A stretch of DNA of 5,473 nucleotides. Source: Polynucleobacter meluiroseus (GTDB lineage Bacteria; Pseudomonadota; Gammaproteobacteria; Burkholderiales; Burkholderiaceae). The position numbers were made by a program, and so were the translations under genes. Below the pieces are notes generated by a model that saw only the letters and a list, made by a program, of their open reading frames with translations, made no database searches and was not told the origin of the DNA. Each line of letters starts with the position of its first letter. Positions within the stretch are counted from its first letter, which is position 1. Positions 1 to 5,473 of the stretch are shown piece by piece. The stretch is from the NCBI GenBank assembly GCA_943329505.2, contig CALQED020000106.1:1-5473 (forward strand). The letters are read 5' to 3'.

Positions 1-687
1 AGCCTAGCTGATAGCTCATTTGATGCTTGGACTAAGTACTACCAAGCGGATGAAAATACTCCCAATGCAGTTGTGAGTTATTACGGCAAAGGTGCTTTGC
101 TAGCTCTAGGGCTAGATTTACAAATTCGAGCGTTCTCAAAAAATAAAAAGTCCCTAGACAATCTCATGCGCCTAATTTGGCAAAAACATGGTGTCACACT
201 AGATGGAATTTCTGAGGATGGCTTGGATGATTTGATGTGCGATCTGTTTGGGGATGGTTTTAATAAAATATGGAACGATATTAAATCGCGTTATATTTTT
301 GGTACTGAAGATATTCCTCTAGAGAAGTGGCTTACTTCAAAAATCATTACTGTGAAGCTAAAAACACAAAGCAAGCTCGAGAAAATAAAATTGCAATGGG
401 GTATGCGCCACATAGATGCCAATGGCTGGCTTAAAGTTACTCATGTTTTGGATGGCGGGGCAGCCCAGTTAGCAGGTCTAGCGCCAGGCGATTTACTAGC
501 AAGCATTAATGGTCAACGCATCACTAATGCCCGCTGGGATAAGGTACTTAATGGCCTTTCAGAAAACCAAAGCATTAGTCTTTTGTTTTATCGCGATGAC
601 CTGGAGCATGAACATATTCTGACCCTGGCTCCATCTCAAGCTCCAGCCCAATATGAGCTCATTCCAGCGAAGAGTAGCCCCAAATAA
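1..687 (+). CDS. M61 family peptidase with C-terminal PDZ domain (5' partial)
   Basis: The frame is open from base 1 to the TAA at 685-687, giving 228 residues of a protein that begins outside the window. The first ~45 residues (SFDAW at 6-10, then VSYYGKGALLALGLDL at 25-40) match a conserved helical stretch of M61 metallopeptidases, the glycyl aminopeptidase group. Residues about 130-210 form a PDZ domain: a GLAPGDLLASINGQ segment at 159-172 is the typical carboxylate-loop-to-strand region. Family members are about 600 residues long, so roughly the last third is present; the zinc-binding HEXXH motif would lie upstream and cannot be checked. The family cleaves N-terminal residues, often Gly or Ala, from peptides; the exact substrate here is unknown. 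A GTG at 73 could be taken as a start, but the homology runs through it, so it is internal. ung starts 5 bases after the stop, suggesting co-transcription. Confidence 0.88.
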   Translation, partial: SLADSSFDAWTKYYQADENTPNAVVSYYGKGALLALGLDLQIRAFSKNKKSLDNLMRLIWQKHGVTLDGISEDGLDDLMCDLFGDGFNKIWNDIKSRYIFGTEDIPLEKWLTSKIITVKLKTQSKLEKIKLQWGMRHIDANGWLKVTHVLDGGAAQLAGLAPGDLLASINGQRITNARWDKVLNGLSENQSISLLFYRDDLEHEHILTLAPSQAPAQYELIPAKSSPK

Positions 688-692
688 AGTTC

Positions 693-1457
693 ATGTCCTC
701 TTTTTCTAAAGACGATATCCCAGAAGACTGGCGCAACCTTTTAGGGGGCTATTTTGATTCCGCCGAATGGATGCAATTAGAAAATAATATTCAAGCAGTC
801 TTGAATACTGACTTCTTTAGTGTTCGCCCAGAGCCACAGAATTTTTTTAAAGCATTAGTATTAACGCCAGTAGATTCTGTAAAAGTGGTCATTATTGGAC
901 AGGATCCCTATCACTCGCCTGGGCTTGCACAAGGGCTTGCATTTTCTATCCCAGCCAATATTCCAGTCAAGTCGCGCGAATTCCCAAGCTCGCTACGCAA
1001 TATCAGCAAGGCGCTAGTTCTAGAGGGTTTTGGGGCGCTACCAAATGGTGACTTACAGGATTGGGCTCAACAAGGCGTCCTTCTGCTAAACACGGCACTC
1101 AGCGTTAAATTGGGTGAAGCTGGTAGCCACACTAAGCTCGGATGGCAATATCTAATTGACCGCTTAATTTCAGCGCTAGCAATGAAGAAGCCATCCTTAA
1201 TCTGGATGCTGTGGGGTGGGCATGCTCAATCTAAGTTAGCCCTGATTGAGGCAGGAAATCATCCATTGATTTTGCAATCTTCACATCCCTCAGGACTGGG
1301 AGTCTATAAAACGGATAGACCTTTTTTAGAGCCTGGCGGCTTGACCAGTTGTCAGCACTTCACCAAAGCCAATGAATGGCTTGTAGGGCATCAGCAAAAG
1401 CCAATTTGCTGGGTAAGTAGCAATAAACACTCAGCACAATTAGACCTCATCATCTGA
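693..1457 (+). CDS. ung: Uracil-DNA glycosylase, family 1
   Basis: This 254-residue enzyme removes uracil from DNA as the first step of base excision repair. The water-activating loop GQDPYH lies at 69-74, with catalytic Asp71 and Tyr73, which excludes thymine. Phe84 stacks on uracil, Asn133 (LLNT) reads the base, and His198 begins the HPS motif; all are intact. Leu202, the residue that fills the gap left by the flipped base, is also kept. The three DNA-pinching loops differ from those I recall for E. coli and human enzymes: FPSS at 97-100 in place of a proline-rich PPS, WGG at 174-176 in place of WGS, and HPSGLG at 198-203 in place of HPSPLS, followed by about nine extra residues before the HF at 222-223. 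The ATG is 5 bases after the peptidase stop with no clear Shine-Dalgarno, so translational coupling is likely. Length is slightly above the usual 220-230. Confidence 0.96.
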   Translation: MSSFSKDDIPEDWRNLLGGYFDSAEWMQLENNIQAVLNTDFFSVRPEPQNFFKALVLTPVDSVKVVIIGQDPYHSPGLAQGLAFSIPANIPVKSREFPSSLRNISKALVLEGFGALPNGDLQDWAQQGVLLLNTALSVKLGEAGSHTKLGWQYLIDRLISALAMKKPSLIWMLWGGHAQSKLALIEAGNHPLILQSSHPSGLGVYKTDRPFLEPGGLTSCQHFTKANEWLVGHQQKPICWVSSNKHSAQLDLII

Positions 1458-1469
1458 GGGTCACTTTTT
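1443..1469 (+). terminator. Possible weak intrinsic terminator of ung
   Basis: GACCTCA (1443-1449) pairs with TGAGG-g-TC (1455-1462), a 7-bp stem with one bulged G and a 5-base loop, followed two bases later by five T (1465-1469). It overlaps the ung stop codon. The stem is short, so termination may be partial. It would separate ung transcription from the toxin-antitoxin promoter just downstream. Confidence 0.38.
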
Positions 1470-1471
1470 AA

Positions 1472-1483
1472 GTTACATATAAC
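1472..1483. promoter_or_regulatory. Operator-like imperfect palindrome, copy 1
   Basis: GTTACATATAAC differs at one base from the perfect palindrome GTTACATGTAAC found 31 bp downstream. The spacing is about three helical turns, so two bound dimers would lie on the same face of the DNA. Its left half, GTTACA, could also serve as a poor -35 element. The likely ligand is the antitoxin encoded just downstream, acting as autorepressor alone or with its toxin; that is inference from how type II toxin-antitoxin loci work. Confidence 0.6.
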
Positions 1484-1502
1484 AAGCCCTTTGGCTTAAA
1501 AT
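1472..1502 (+). promoter_or_regulatory. Candidate promoter of the toxin-antitoxin operon
   Basis: TAAAAT at 1497-1502 matches the -10 consensus at five of six positions. The best -35 is GTTACA at 1472-1477 (four of six), with a long 19-base spacer, so the promoter is probably weak. Transcription would start near 1509, giving a leader of about 25 bases. The spacer holds a small inverted repeat, AAGCC-CTTT-GGCTT (1484-1497), centred close to the midpoint between the two operator-like palindromes. AAGAAAG at 1521-1527, 6 bases before the ATG, is a modest ribosome binding site. Confidence 0.45.
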
Positions 1503-1514
1503 GTTACATGTAAC
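1503..1514. promoter_or_regulatory. Operator-like perfect palindrome, copy 2
   Basis: GTTACATGTAAC is a perfect 12-bp palindrome immediately after the predicted -10 hexamer and covering the predicted transcription start. A protein bound here would block RNA polymerase directly. It pairs with the near-identical copy at 1472-1483. Confidence 0.65.
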
Positions 1515-1533
1515 GGGTAAAAGAAAGTAATTC

Positions 1534-1749
1534 ATGCCTTCAAATTCAGCTCCTAGGGTCCAAAAACACCGAACTTCATTGAGAAGCTCGGGATTAAGAC
1601 CAATACAAATTTGGGTGCCAGATACGCGCGCGCCAGGATTTGAGGAGGAGTGTCGACGTCAATCAAGATTGGTTGCGATTGCTGATCGAGCAGATCAAGA
1701 GTTAATGTCTTTTATGGACCAAGCTTTAAATGATTTAAGTGACTTATGA
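1534..1749 (+). CDS. MazE-like antitoxin, DUF3018 family
   Basis: This 71-residue protein carries the signature of the DUF3018 antitoxin family: VQKHR at 9-13, GLRPIQIWVPDTR at 20-32 and PGFEEECRRQSR at 34-45. The basic N-terminal half probably binds DNA. The acidic C-terminal helix, about 50-70, probably binds and masks the toxin; this division is inferred from type II antitoxins in general. It is not the AbrB-fold MazE of E. coli, only a functional analogue. The stop codon overlaps the toxin start as ATGA, the usual arrangement that couples toxin synthesis to antitoxin synthesis. The ATG is the first in-frame start after the promoter and has a modest AAGAAAG ribosome site. Two palindromes just upstream suggest autoregulation. 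Length fits the family, and nothing suggests truncation. Confidence 0.9.
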   Translation: MPSNSAPRVQKHRTSLRSSGLRPIQIWVPDTRAPGFEEECRRQSRLVAIADRADQELMSFMDQALNDLSDL

Positions 1750-2072
1750 GACGAGGTGATCTAGTTACCATTGCAATGCAGGGAGATTTTGGTAAACCAC
1801 GTCCCGCACTTATCCTTCAATCTGACGTATTTAGTGATATCCACGAAACAATTACCGTTGCTCCGTTAACAAGCACAATCGTAGAGGCGCCAATATTTCG
1901 CCTTAACATAAGCCCAGATGAAAAAAACCAATTGACCAAAGAATGTCAAATTCAAATCGACAAGATTATGTCTATTCGCAAAGAAAAAATTGGGGCGGTC
2001 ATTGGTAAGCTTGATGATGCGATCCTTGTCCGAGTTAATAGGGCATTGGCTTTGTGGCTAGGGCTCGCCTAA
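1746..2072 (+). CDS. Type II toxin, MazF/PemK family endoribonuclease
   Basis: This 108-residue protein is a probable sequence-specific mRNA-cleaving toxin that halts translation when its antitoxin is lost. The N terminus RRGDLVTIAM (2-11), then the loop KPRPALIL (17-24), is the classic MazF/PemK beta-strand pattern. Arg19 and Thr42 (in APLTST at 39-44) occupy the places of the catalytic Arg and Thr/Ser known from E. coli MazF. The segment QIQIDKIMSIRKEKIG (68-83) matches the conserved QxDKI stretch of the family, followed by a C-terminal helix. All key positions are present, so the toxin looks active. It overlaps the antitoxin gene by four bases and ends only 6 bases from the stop of the convergent membrane-protein gene. 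The RNA cleavage motif cannot be read from the sequence. Confidence 0.92.
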   Translation: MRRGDLVTIAMQGDFGKPRPALILQSDVFSDIHETITVAPLTSTIVEAPIFRLNISPDEKNQLTKECQIQIDKIMSIRKEKIGAVIGKLDDAILVRVNRALALWLGLA

Positions 2073-2078
2073 ACTCCA

Positions 2079-2333
2079 TTACTTCATCCAGGCTGTGTAA
2101 AAAGAAGCACCTAGGCAGGCAGCTAAAATAGCACTGGTCCATTCCAGCATTTGGCCTGACTGGAAAAAACCCGTGTATTGCCCTAAATATGAGCTAGCAG
2201 CTGCCGCAAAAACGCCCAGAAATCCTGCAATCAATAATCCTTGGACATTTGAGCCTTTGGACCGCCTAGGGTAAAAAATCCAGGCAGAAGCCCCGGATGC
2301 ACCCCCAATTAGCAGAAAAGCCAAAAACCCCAT
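2079..2333 (-). CDS. Small membrane protein, GlsB/YeaQ/YmgE (transglycosylase-associated) type
   Basis: This 84-residue protein is almost entirely three hydrophobic segments, about residues 3-21, 31-51 and 63-82. The first is followed by a YPRRSKGSN turn and the second starts with a glycine-rich [11 protein letters not shown]. This layout is that of the GlsB/YeaQ/YmgE family of inner-membrane proteins, which are often stress-induced and of unknown biochemical role; the assignment is by overall pattern, since the family has no catalytic motif. I chose the ATG at 2333 because GGGGGT (2343-2338 on this strand) can pair completely with the anti-Shine-Dalgarno, allowing one G-U wobble, with good spacing. 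An ATG at 2345, adding MGVR, has no ribosome site. The gene is divergent from hemA and convergent with the toxin, so it is transcribed alone. Confidence 0.78.
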   Translation of the reverse strand: MGFLAFLLIGGASGASAWIFYPRRSKGSNVQGLLIAGFLGVFAAAASSYLGQYTGFFQSGQMLEWTSAILAACLGASFYTAWMK

Positions 2334-2337
2334 TCTT

Positions 2338-2343
2338 ACCCCC
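2338..2343 (-). promoter_or_regulatory. Ribosome binding site that decides the membrane-protein start
   Basis: GGGGGT on the minus strand pairs with the CCUCCA of 16S rRNA using one G-U wobble. The GGGGG core ends 5 bases before the ATG at 2333. This favours that start over the in-frame ATG at 2345, which the site itself overlaps. Confidence 0.5.
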
Positions 2344-2347
2344 ATTC

Positions 2348-2357
2348 ATGACGTCAT
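2348..2357. promoter_or_regulatory. Perfect palindrome in the hemA / membrane-protein divergent region
   Basis: ATGACGTCAT is a perfect 10-bp inverted repeat. It lies between the -10 and -35 regions of the predicted hemA promoter and in the predicted leader of the divergent gene. A factor bound here could affect both genes. No matching regulator is recognisable, and a 10-bp palindrome can occur by chance. Confidence 0.3.
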
Positions 2358-2361
2358 CAAA

Positions 2362-2369
2362 TCTATAAT
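2362..2369. promoter_or_regulatory. Overlapping divergent -10 elements for hemA and the membrane-protein gene
   Basis: TATAAT at 2364-2369 on the plus strand is a perfect -10 hexamer. It ends 7 bases before the hemA ATG, placing the transcription start at or within a base or two of the start codon. No good -35 is seen around 2340-2347. On the minus strand TATAGA (2367-2362) overlaps it and would start the divergent transcript near 2355, about 22 bases before the chosen ATG. The two promoters could not be occupied together. Confidence 0.45.
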
Positions 2370-2376
2370 CACCATT

Positions 2377-3693
2377 ATGAAGTTGTTGACACTCGGCATC
2401 AATCATCACACAGCGCCGGTCGCCATTCGGGAAAAGGTCGCCTTTGCCCCTGAATTTCTTCAAGAAGCGTTGCACGATCTCCGCCAACATTTGCTTGGGG
2501 CGAATCAATCAGGCCTGCCTGAAGCCACCATCTTATCGACCTGCAATCGCACAGAAGTGTATTGCGCCGCTAATGATGCCAATGCTGCTGGCATTCTTCA
2601 TGAAGCTACTTTTGATTGGCTAGCGAAAACTCAACAGCTAGCTCCAAGCAGTCTTGAACCGCATATCTACTCACTCCCACAATCCGATGCTGTTCGTCAT
2701 GCATTCAGAGTAGCTTGTGGTCTAGATTCAATGGTGATTGGTGAGACCCAAATTTTGGGCCAAATGAAAGATGCTGTTCGCACTGCAAATGATGCTGGTG
2801 TATTAGGAACCTACCTCAATCAATTATTTCAAAAAACGTTTGCTGTTGCAAAAGAAGTGCGTGGCTCTACAGAAATTGGGGCCCACTCGATTTCTATGGC
2901 TGCAGCATCTGTCAGACTTTCAGAGCGTATCTTTGAAAAAATTGCTAATCAGAAAATCCTGTTTATTGGCGCTGGTGAAATGATCACCTTATGTGCAACC
3001 CACTTTGTTGCACGTAGACCAAAGAATGTAGCTATTGCTAATCGTACGATTGAACGTGGACAAGAATTGGCGGACTCTATTGCCGCACAAGATACTCAGG
3101 CAGAGTCGTTTAAGTTATCTGAACTTCCTAGTCGCCTGCACGAGTTCGACATCATCGTTTCTAGCACCGCATCCACCTTACCCATCATTGGTTTGGGGAT
3201 GGTAGAGAGCGCCCTAAAACAACGTCGCCGTAAGCCTATGGTGATGATTGATTTGGCAGTGCCCCGCGACTTTGAGCCAGAGATCTCTAGGCTAGATGAT
3301 GTTTATCTTTACACCGTTGATGATTTAGGCGTGATGATTCAAACGGGCGCTAGTTTGCGTCAAGCAGCCGTGAGTCAAGCAGAAGCCATTATTGAAGATC
3401 GCGTTGGTAACTTTATGCACTGGATGCAGGGTCGCAATGCTGTTCCTTTGATTCAGGATATTCAGCAACAAGGTGAGCGCTTAAGACAGCTTGAATTAGA
3501 GCGTGCTATGAAGCGCCTGATACGTGGCGATGATCCACAAGAAGTTCTCAATGCGATGGCTCAAGGTTTAACCAATAAATTTTTGCATGGTTCTCTCCAT
3601 GCATTGCAGCATTCGAATGGTGCTGAGCGTGACGCCTTGATTAAGTTGTTGCCTAAACTCTTCGCCTCACATACCAAACCAGAAGACCATTAG
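2377..3693 (+). CDS. hemA: Glutamyl-tRNA reductase
   Basis: HemA reduces glutamyl-tRNA(Glu) with NADPH to glutamate-1-semialdehyde, the first committed step of the C5 route to 5-aminolevulinate and haem. The 438 residues cover the whole family. The N-terminal catalytic domain opens with [12 protein letters not shown] (4-15) and holds the nucleophile Cys56 in STCNRTE (54-60). [15 protein letters not shown] (115-129) is the family signature. The NADPH-binding Rossmann domain carries IGAGEM at 197-202 and IANRT at 220-224. [11 protein letters not shown] (262-272) and DLAVPRD (292-298) follow, then a helical dimerisation domain from about 330. The start aligns with E. coli HemA. There is no Shine-Dalgarno; a TATAAT only 7 bases upstream suggests a leaderless message. 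It leads the hemA-prfA-prmC operon, and its TAG is followed directly by the prfA ATG. No damage is seen. Confidence 0.97.
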   Translation: MKLLTLGINHHTAPVAIREKVAFAPEFLQEALHDLRQHLLGANQSGLPEATILSTCNRTEVYCAANDANAAGILHEATFDWLAKTQQLAPSSLEPHIYSLPQSDAVRHAFRVACGLDSMVIGETQILGQMKDAVRTANDAGVLGTYLNQLFQKTFAVAKEVRGSTEIGAHSISMAAASVRLSERIFEKIANQKILFIGAGEMITLCATHFVARRPKNVAIANRTIERGQELADSIAAQDTQAESFKLSELPSRLHEFDIIVSSTASTLPIIGLGMVESALKQRRRKPMVMIDLAVPRDFEPEISRLDDVYLYTVDDLGVMIQTGASLRQAAVSQAEAIIEDRVGNFMHWMQGRNAVPLIQDIQQQGERLRQLELERAMKRLIRGDDPQEVLNAMAQGLTNKFLHGSLHALQHSNGAERDALIKLLPKLFASHTKPEDH

Positions 3694-4773
3694 ATGAAGC
3701 CCAGCATGCGGGCTAAGCTAGATCATCTAGACACGCGCTTAGCCGAACTCAATTCCCTTTTAACCTCAGAAGAAGCAACCAAAGATATGGATGCTTATCG
3801 GAAACTCACGCGCGAACATTCTGATATTGCGACGATTGTTGAGCAGTTTGGTCTGTATAAGCAGGCTGAGGCGGATGCTCAAGCTGCAGAGGAGATGCGC
3901 AAAGATCCTGATATGAAAGACTTTGCGGACGAAGAACAGAAACAGGCCCAAGCCACTATGGAGGAGCTTGCAGGAGCGCTACAAAAACTCTTACTCCCTA
4001 AAGATGAGAACGATGAGCGTAACGTATTTTTAGAGATCCGTGCCGGTACGGGTGGTGATGAAAGTGCGCTCTTTGCCGGCGATCTTCTGCGGATGTATAG
4101 CCGCTTTGCAGAGCGTCAAGGCTGGAAGGTGGAAGTAGTCAATGCTGCTGAATCTGACCTAGGGGGTTATAAAGAGGTTGTCCTGCGCTTAGTAGGTCAA
4201 TCTGTTTACTCACGTCTTAAATTTGAGTCTGGCGGCCATCGTGTCCAACGCGTTCCCCAAACAGAGACTCAAGGACGTATTCATACGTCTGCTTGTACTG
4301 TTGCAGTCATGCCTGAAGCAGATGAATTAGAGGCAGTCAAAATCAATCCTGCTGAGTTACGCATCGACACCTTCCGTGCTTCAGGGGCTGGTGGTCAACA
4401 TATTAATAAGACAGATTCTGCTGTTCGTATCACTCATCTGCCAACAGGTACGGTAGTGGAGTGTCAGGATGATCGTAGCCAACATCGTAACCGTGAACAA
4501 GCGATGAAGGTCTTGGTCTCACGCATCATGGATGCGCGCGAACGTGAGAAGCATCAACTAGAAGCCCAAACTAGAAAATCCCTGATTGGCTCAGGTGATC
4601 GCAGTGATCGCATTCGGACGTATAACTTTCCTCAAGGCCGAATCACCGATCATCGCATCAATCTCACTCTGTACAAAATTGATGCCATGATGGATGGCGA
4701 TATTAATGATCTTTGCAATGCCCTTGCATCCGAGCATCAAGCTGAATTACTTGCAGCTCTTGGTGACAATTAA
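3694..4773 (+). CDS. prfA: Peptide chain release factor 1
   Basis: RF1 reads UAA and UAG in the ribosomal A site and triggers release of the finished protein. The length, 359 residues, is normal. Residues 1 to about 105 form the helical N-terminal domain. The stop-codon recognition tripeptide is PQT at 188-190 ([15 protein letters not shown] region); the P-x-T form marks RF1 rather than RF2, whose tripeptide is SPF. The middle residue is Ala in E. coli and varies in the family. The catalytic GGQ is at 233-235 within SGAGGQH, and its Gln235 is the residue methylated by PrmC, encoded next. [18 protein letters not shown] (299-316) is also fully typical. The ATG follows the hemA stop with no gap; AGAAGA at 3681-3686 is a weak ribosome site, so translational coupling is likely. 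Confidence 0.98.
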   Translation: MKPSMRAKLDHLDTRLAELNSLLTSEEATKDMDAYRKLTREHSDIATIVEQFGLYKQAEADAQAAEEMRKDPDMKDFADEEQKQAQATMEELAGALQKLLLPKDENDERNVFLEIRAGTGGDESALFAGDLLRMYSRFAERQGWKVEVVNAAESDLGGYKEVVLRLVGQSVYSRLKFESGGHRVQRVPQTETQGRIHTSACTVAVMPEADELEAVKINPAELRIDTFRASGAGGQHINKTDSAVRITHLPTGTVVECQDDRSQHRNREQAMKVLVSRIMDAREREKHQLEAQTRKSLIGSGDRSDRIRTYNFPQGRITDHRINLTLYKIDAMMDGDINDLCNALASEHQAELLAALGDN

Positions 4774-4792
4774 GCAATAACTAAAACAGCTC

Positions 4793-5473
4793 ATGAGTCA
4801 AGATTTGAGTCTGCGCTCTTTACTGGGTGTTACATTGCTTCCTCAAAATGAAGCGCGCATTCTCATGGCTCATGTGCTCGATAAGCACTATCAGCTGCCA
4901 CGCTCTGCCCTGTTAACACGCGATACTCTGGAGCTTGATGCCAAAGCACTAAATGACTGGAAAGCGCTTGAATCTAAGAGAATTCAAGGTGAACCCGTTG
5001 CCTACCTCATTGGCAAGCGGGGCTTTTTTAATATTGAATTACAAGTAGCGCCAGGCGTACTAAGACAGCGCCCCGAACCTGAGCTATTAGTAGAAATTGG
5101 ACTTCGCGAGATTAAGCGAATTGAAAATGAAACTGCCATCCCGAGGGTGCTTGATTTAGGTACAGGTTCAGGGGCAATTGCATTAGCAGTTGCATATGAA
5201 GCGCCAAGTGCAATCCTTACCGCAACAGATCAATCCTCTGAGGCTCTGGCGATTGCTAAAGCTAATGCTGAGACTTTAGGTCTTGCCGCCCGCGTGCAGT
5301 ATGTACAAGGGAGTTGGTATGAAGCTTTGATGGAGAAGACCTTGTTTGATCTCATTTTAAGCAACCCCCCCTACATCGCCAATGATGATCCCCACCTGAG
5401 CCAGGGCGATCTACGGTTTGAACCTACTTCCGCGCTCACTGATCATGGCAGTGGGCTGACTTGTCTGGAAACC
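4793..5473 (+). CDS. prmC: Release factor glutamine N5-methyltransferase (3' partial)
   Basis: PrmC (HemK) transfers a methyl group from S-adenosylmethionine to the Gln of the GGQ motif of RF1 and RF2, raising release efficiency. The first 227 residues are present; the family is about 280 long, so some 50 are lost at the right edge. An N-terminal helical release-factor-binding domain (1 to about 75, ending GEPVAYLIG at 67-74) leads into the methyltransferase fold. Motif I is LDLGTGSGAIALA at 120-132, and the substrate-glutamine motif NPPY is at 191-194 in SNPPYI. GDLRFEP (205-211) is also typical. The motif normally reading IPRPETE is RQRPEPE at 91-97, three changes in a very conserved stretch. 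The ATG at 4793 is the first start after an in-frame TAA at 4778, lies 19 bases after prfA, and lacks a clear ribosome site. No terminator separates it from prfA. Confidence 0.95.
   Translation, partial: MSQDLSLRSLLGVTLLPQNEARILMAHVLDKHYQLPRSALLTRDTLELDAKALNDWKALESKRIQGEPVAYLIGKRGFFNIELQVAPGVLRQRPEPELLVEIGLREIKRIENETAIPRVLDLGTGSGAIALAVAYEAPSAILTATDQSSEALAIAKANAETLGLAARVQYVQGSWYEALMEKTLFDLILSNPPYIANDDPHLSQGDLRFEPTSALTDHGSGLTCLET

Noticed and set aside
73..687. A separate 204-residue gene starting at GTG 73
   Set aside because: The frame is open to base 1, and the 24 codons before the GTG continue the conserved M61 sequence, so the GTG is an internal valine.
1413..1457. C-terminal tail of Ung as a possible read-through created by the toxin-antitoxin insertion
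   Set aside because: E. coli Ung also has about a dozen residues after the equivalent tryptophan, so the tail length is not remarkable enough to support this.
1769..1778. 10-bp palindrome CATTGCAATG near the toxin start
   Set aside because: It lies inside coding sequence, is unlike the upstream operators, and can easily arise by chance.
2266..2508. Minus-strand reading frame of 80 codons across the hemA start
   Set aside because: It overlaps both hemA and the membrane-protein gene in other frames, its translation resembles no family, and it has no ribosome site that I can see.
3766..3951. Minus-strand reading frame of 61 codons inside prfA
   Set aside because: It lies wholly within the well-conserved release factor gene and its composition is that of an antisense shadow.
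4255..4263. PQT instead of PAT as the RF1 stop-codon recognition tripeptide
   Set aside because: The middle position of P-x-T varies across RF1 proteins, and Pro and Thr, which matter most, are present.

Overview
The window looks like the chromosome of a betaproteobacterium of the Burkholderiales, most likely Polynucleobacter or a close relative. This rests on the protein sequences, the compact layout, the moderate base composition and the hemA-prfA-prmC order. The placement is recognition by eye; no database search was run.

Layout, left to right. (1) Positions 1-687 hold the C-terminal part of an M61-type (glycyl aminopeptidase) metalloprotease ending in a PDZ domain; its catalytic part lies off the left edge. 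(2) Five bases later comes ung, uracil-DNA glycosylase, with intact catalytic residues but unusual DNA-contact loops. A weak terminator-like hairpin spans its stop. (3) Positions 1458-2072 form a self-contained type II toxin-antitoxin cassette: a DUF3018/MazE-like antitoxin and a MazF/PemK-family endoribonuclease, overlapping by ATGA. Its short promoter region carries two 12-bp operator-like palindromes exactly 31 bp apart. (4) A small three-helix membrane protein of the GlsB/YeaQ/YmgE type lies on the minus strand, convergent with the toxin and divergent from hemA. (5) The right half is an operon: hemA (glutamyl-tRNA reductase), prfA (release factor 1) directly abutting it, and prmC (release-factor glutamine methyltransferase), cut by the right edge.

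How the genes relate. HemA makes the first committed intermediate of tetrapyrrole synthesis from glutamyl-tRNA. RF1 terminates translation at UAA/UAG, and PrmC methylates the Gln of its GGQ motif, so enzyme and substrate are co-transcribed. Ung and the peptidase are neighbouring housekeeping genes, and the toxin-antitoxin pair looks like an accessory insertion between ung and the hemA region.

No wholly new system is evident. The points most worth a second look are the altered and normally very conserved motif in PrmC, the coordinated changes in all three DNA-pinching loops of Ung, the paired operators of the toxin-antitoxin locus, and a perfect TATAAT only 7 bases before the hemA start, which suggests a leaderless transcript.
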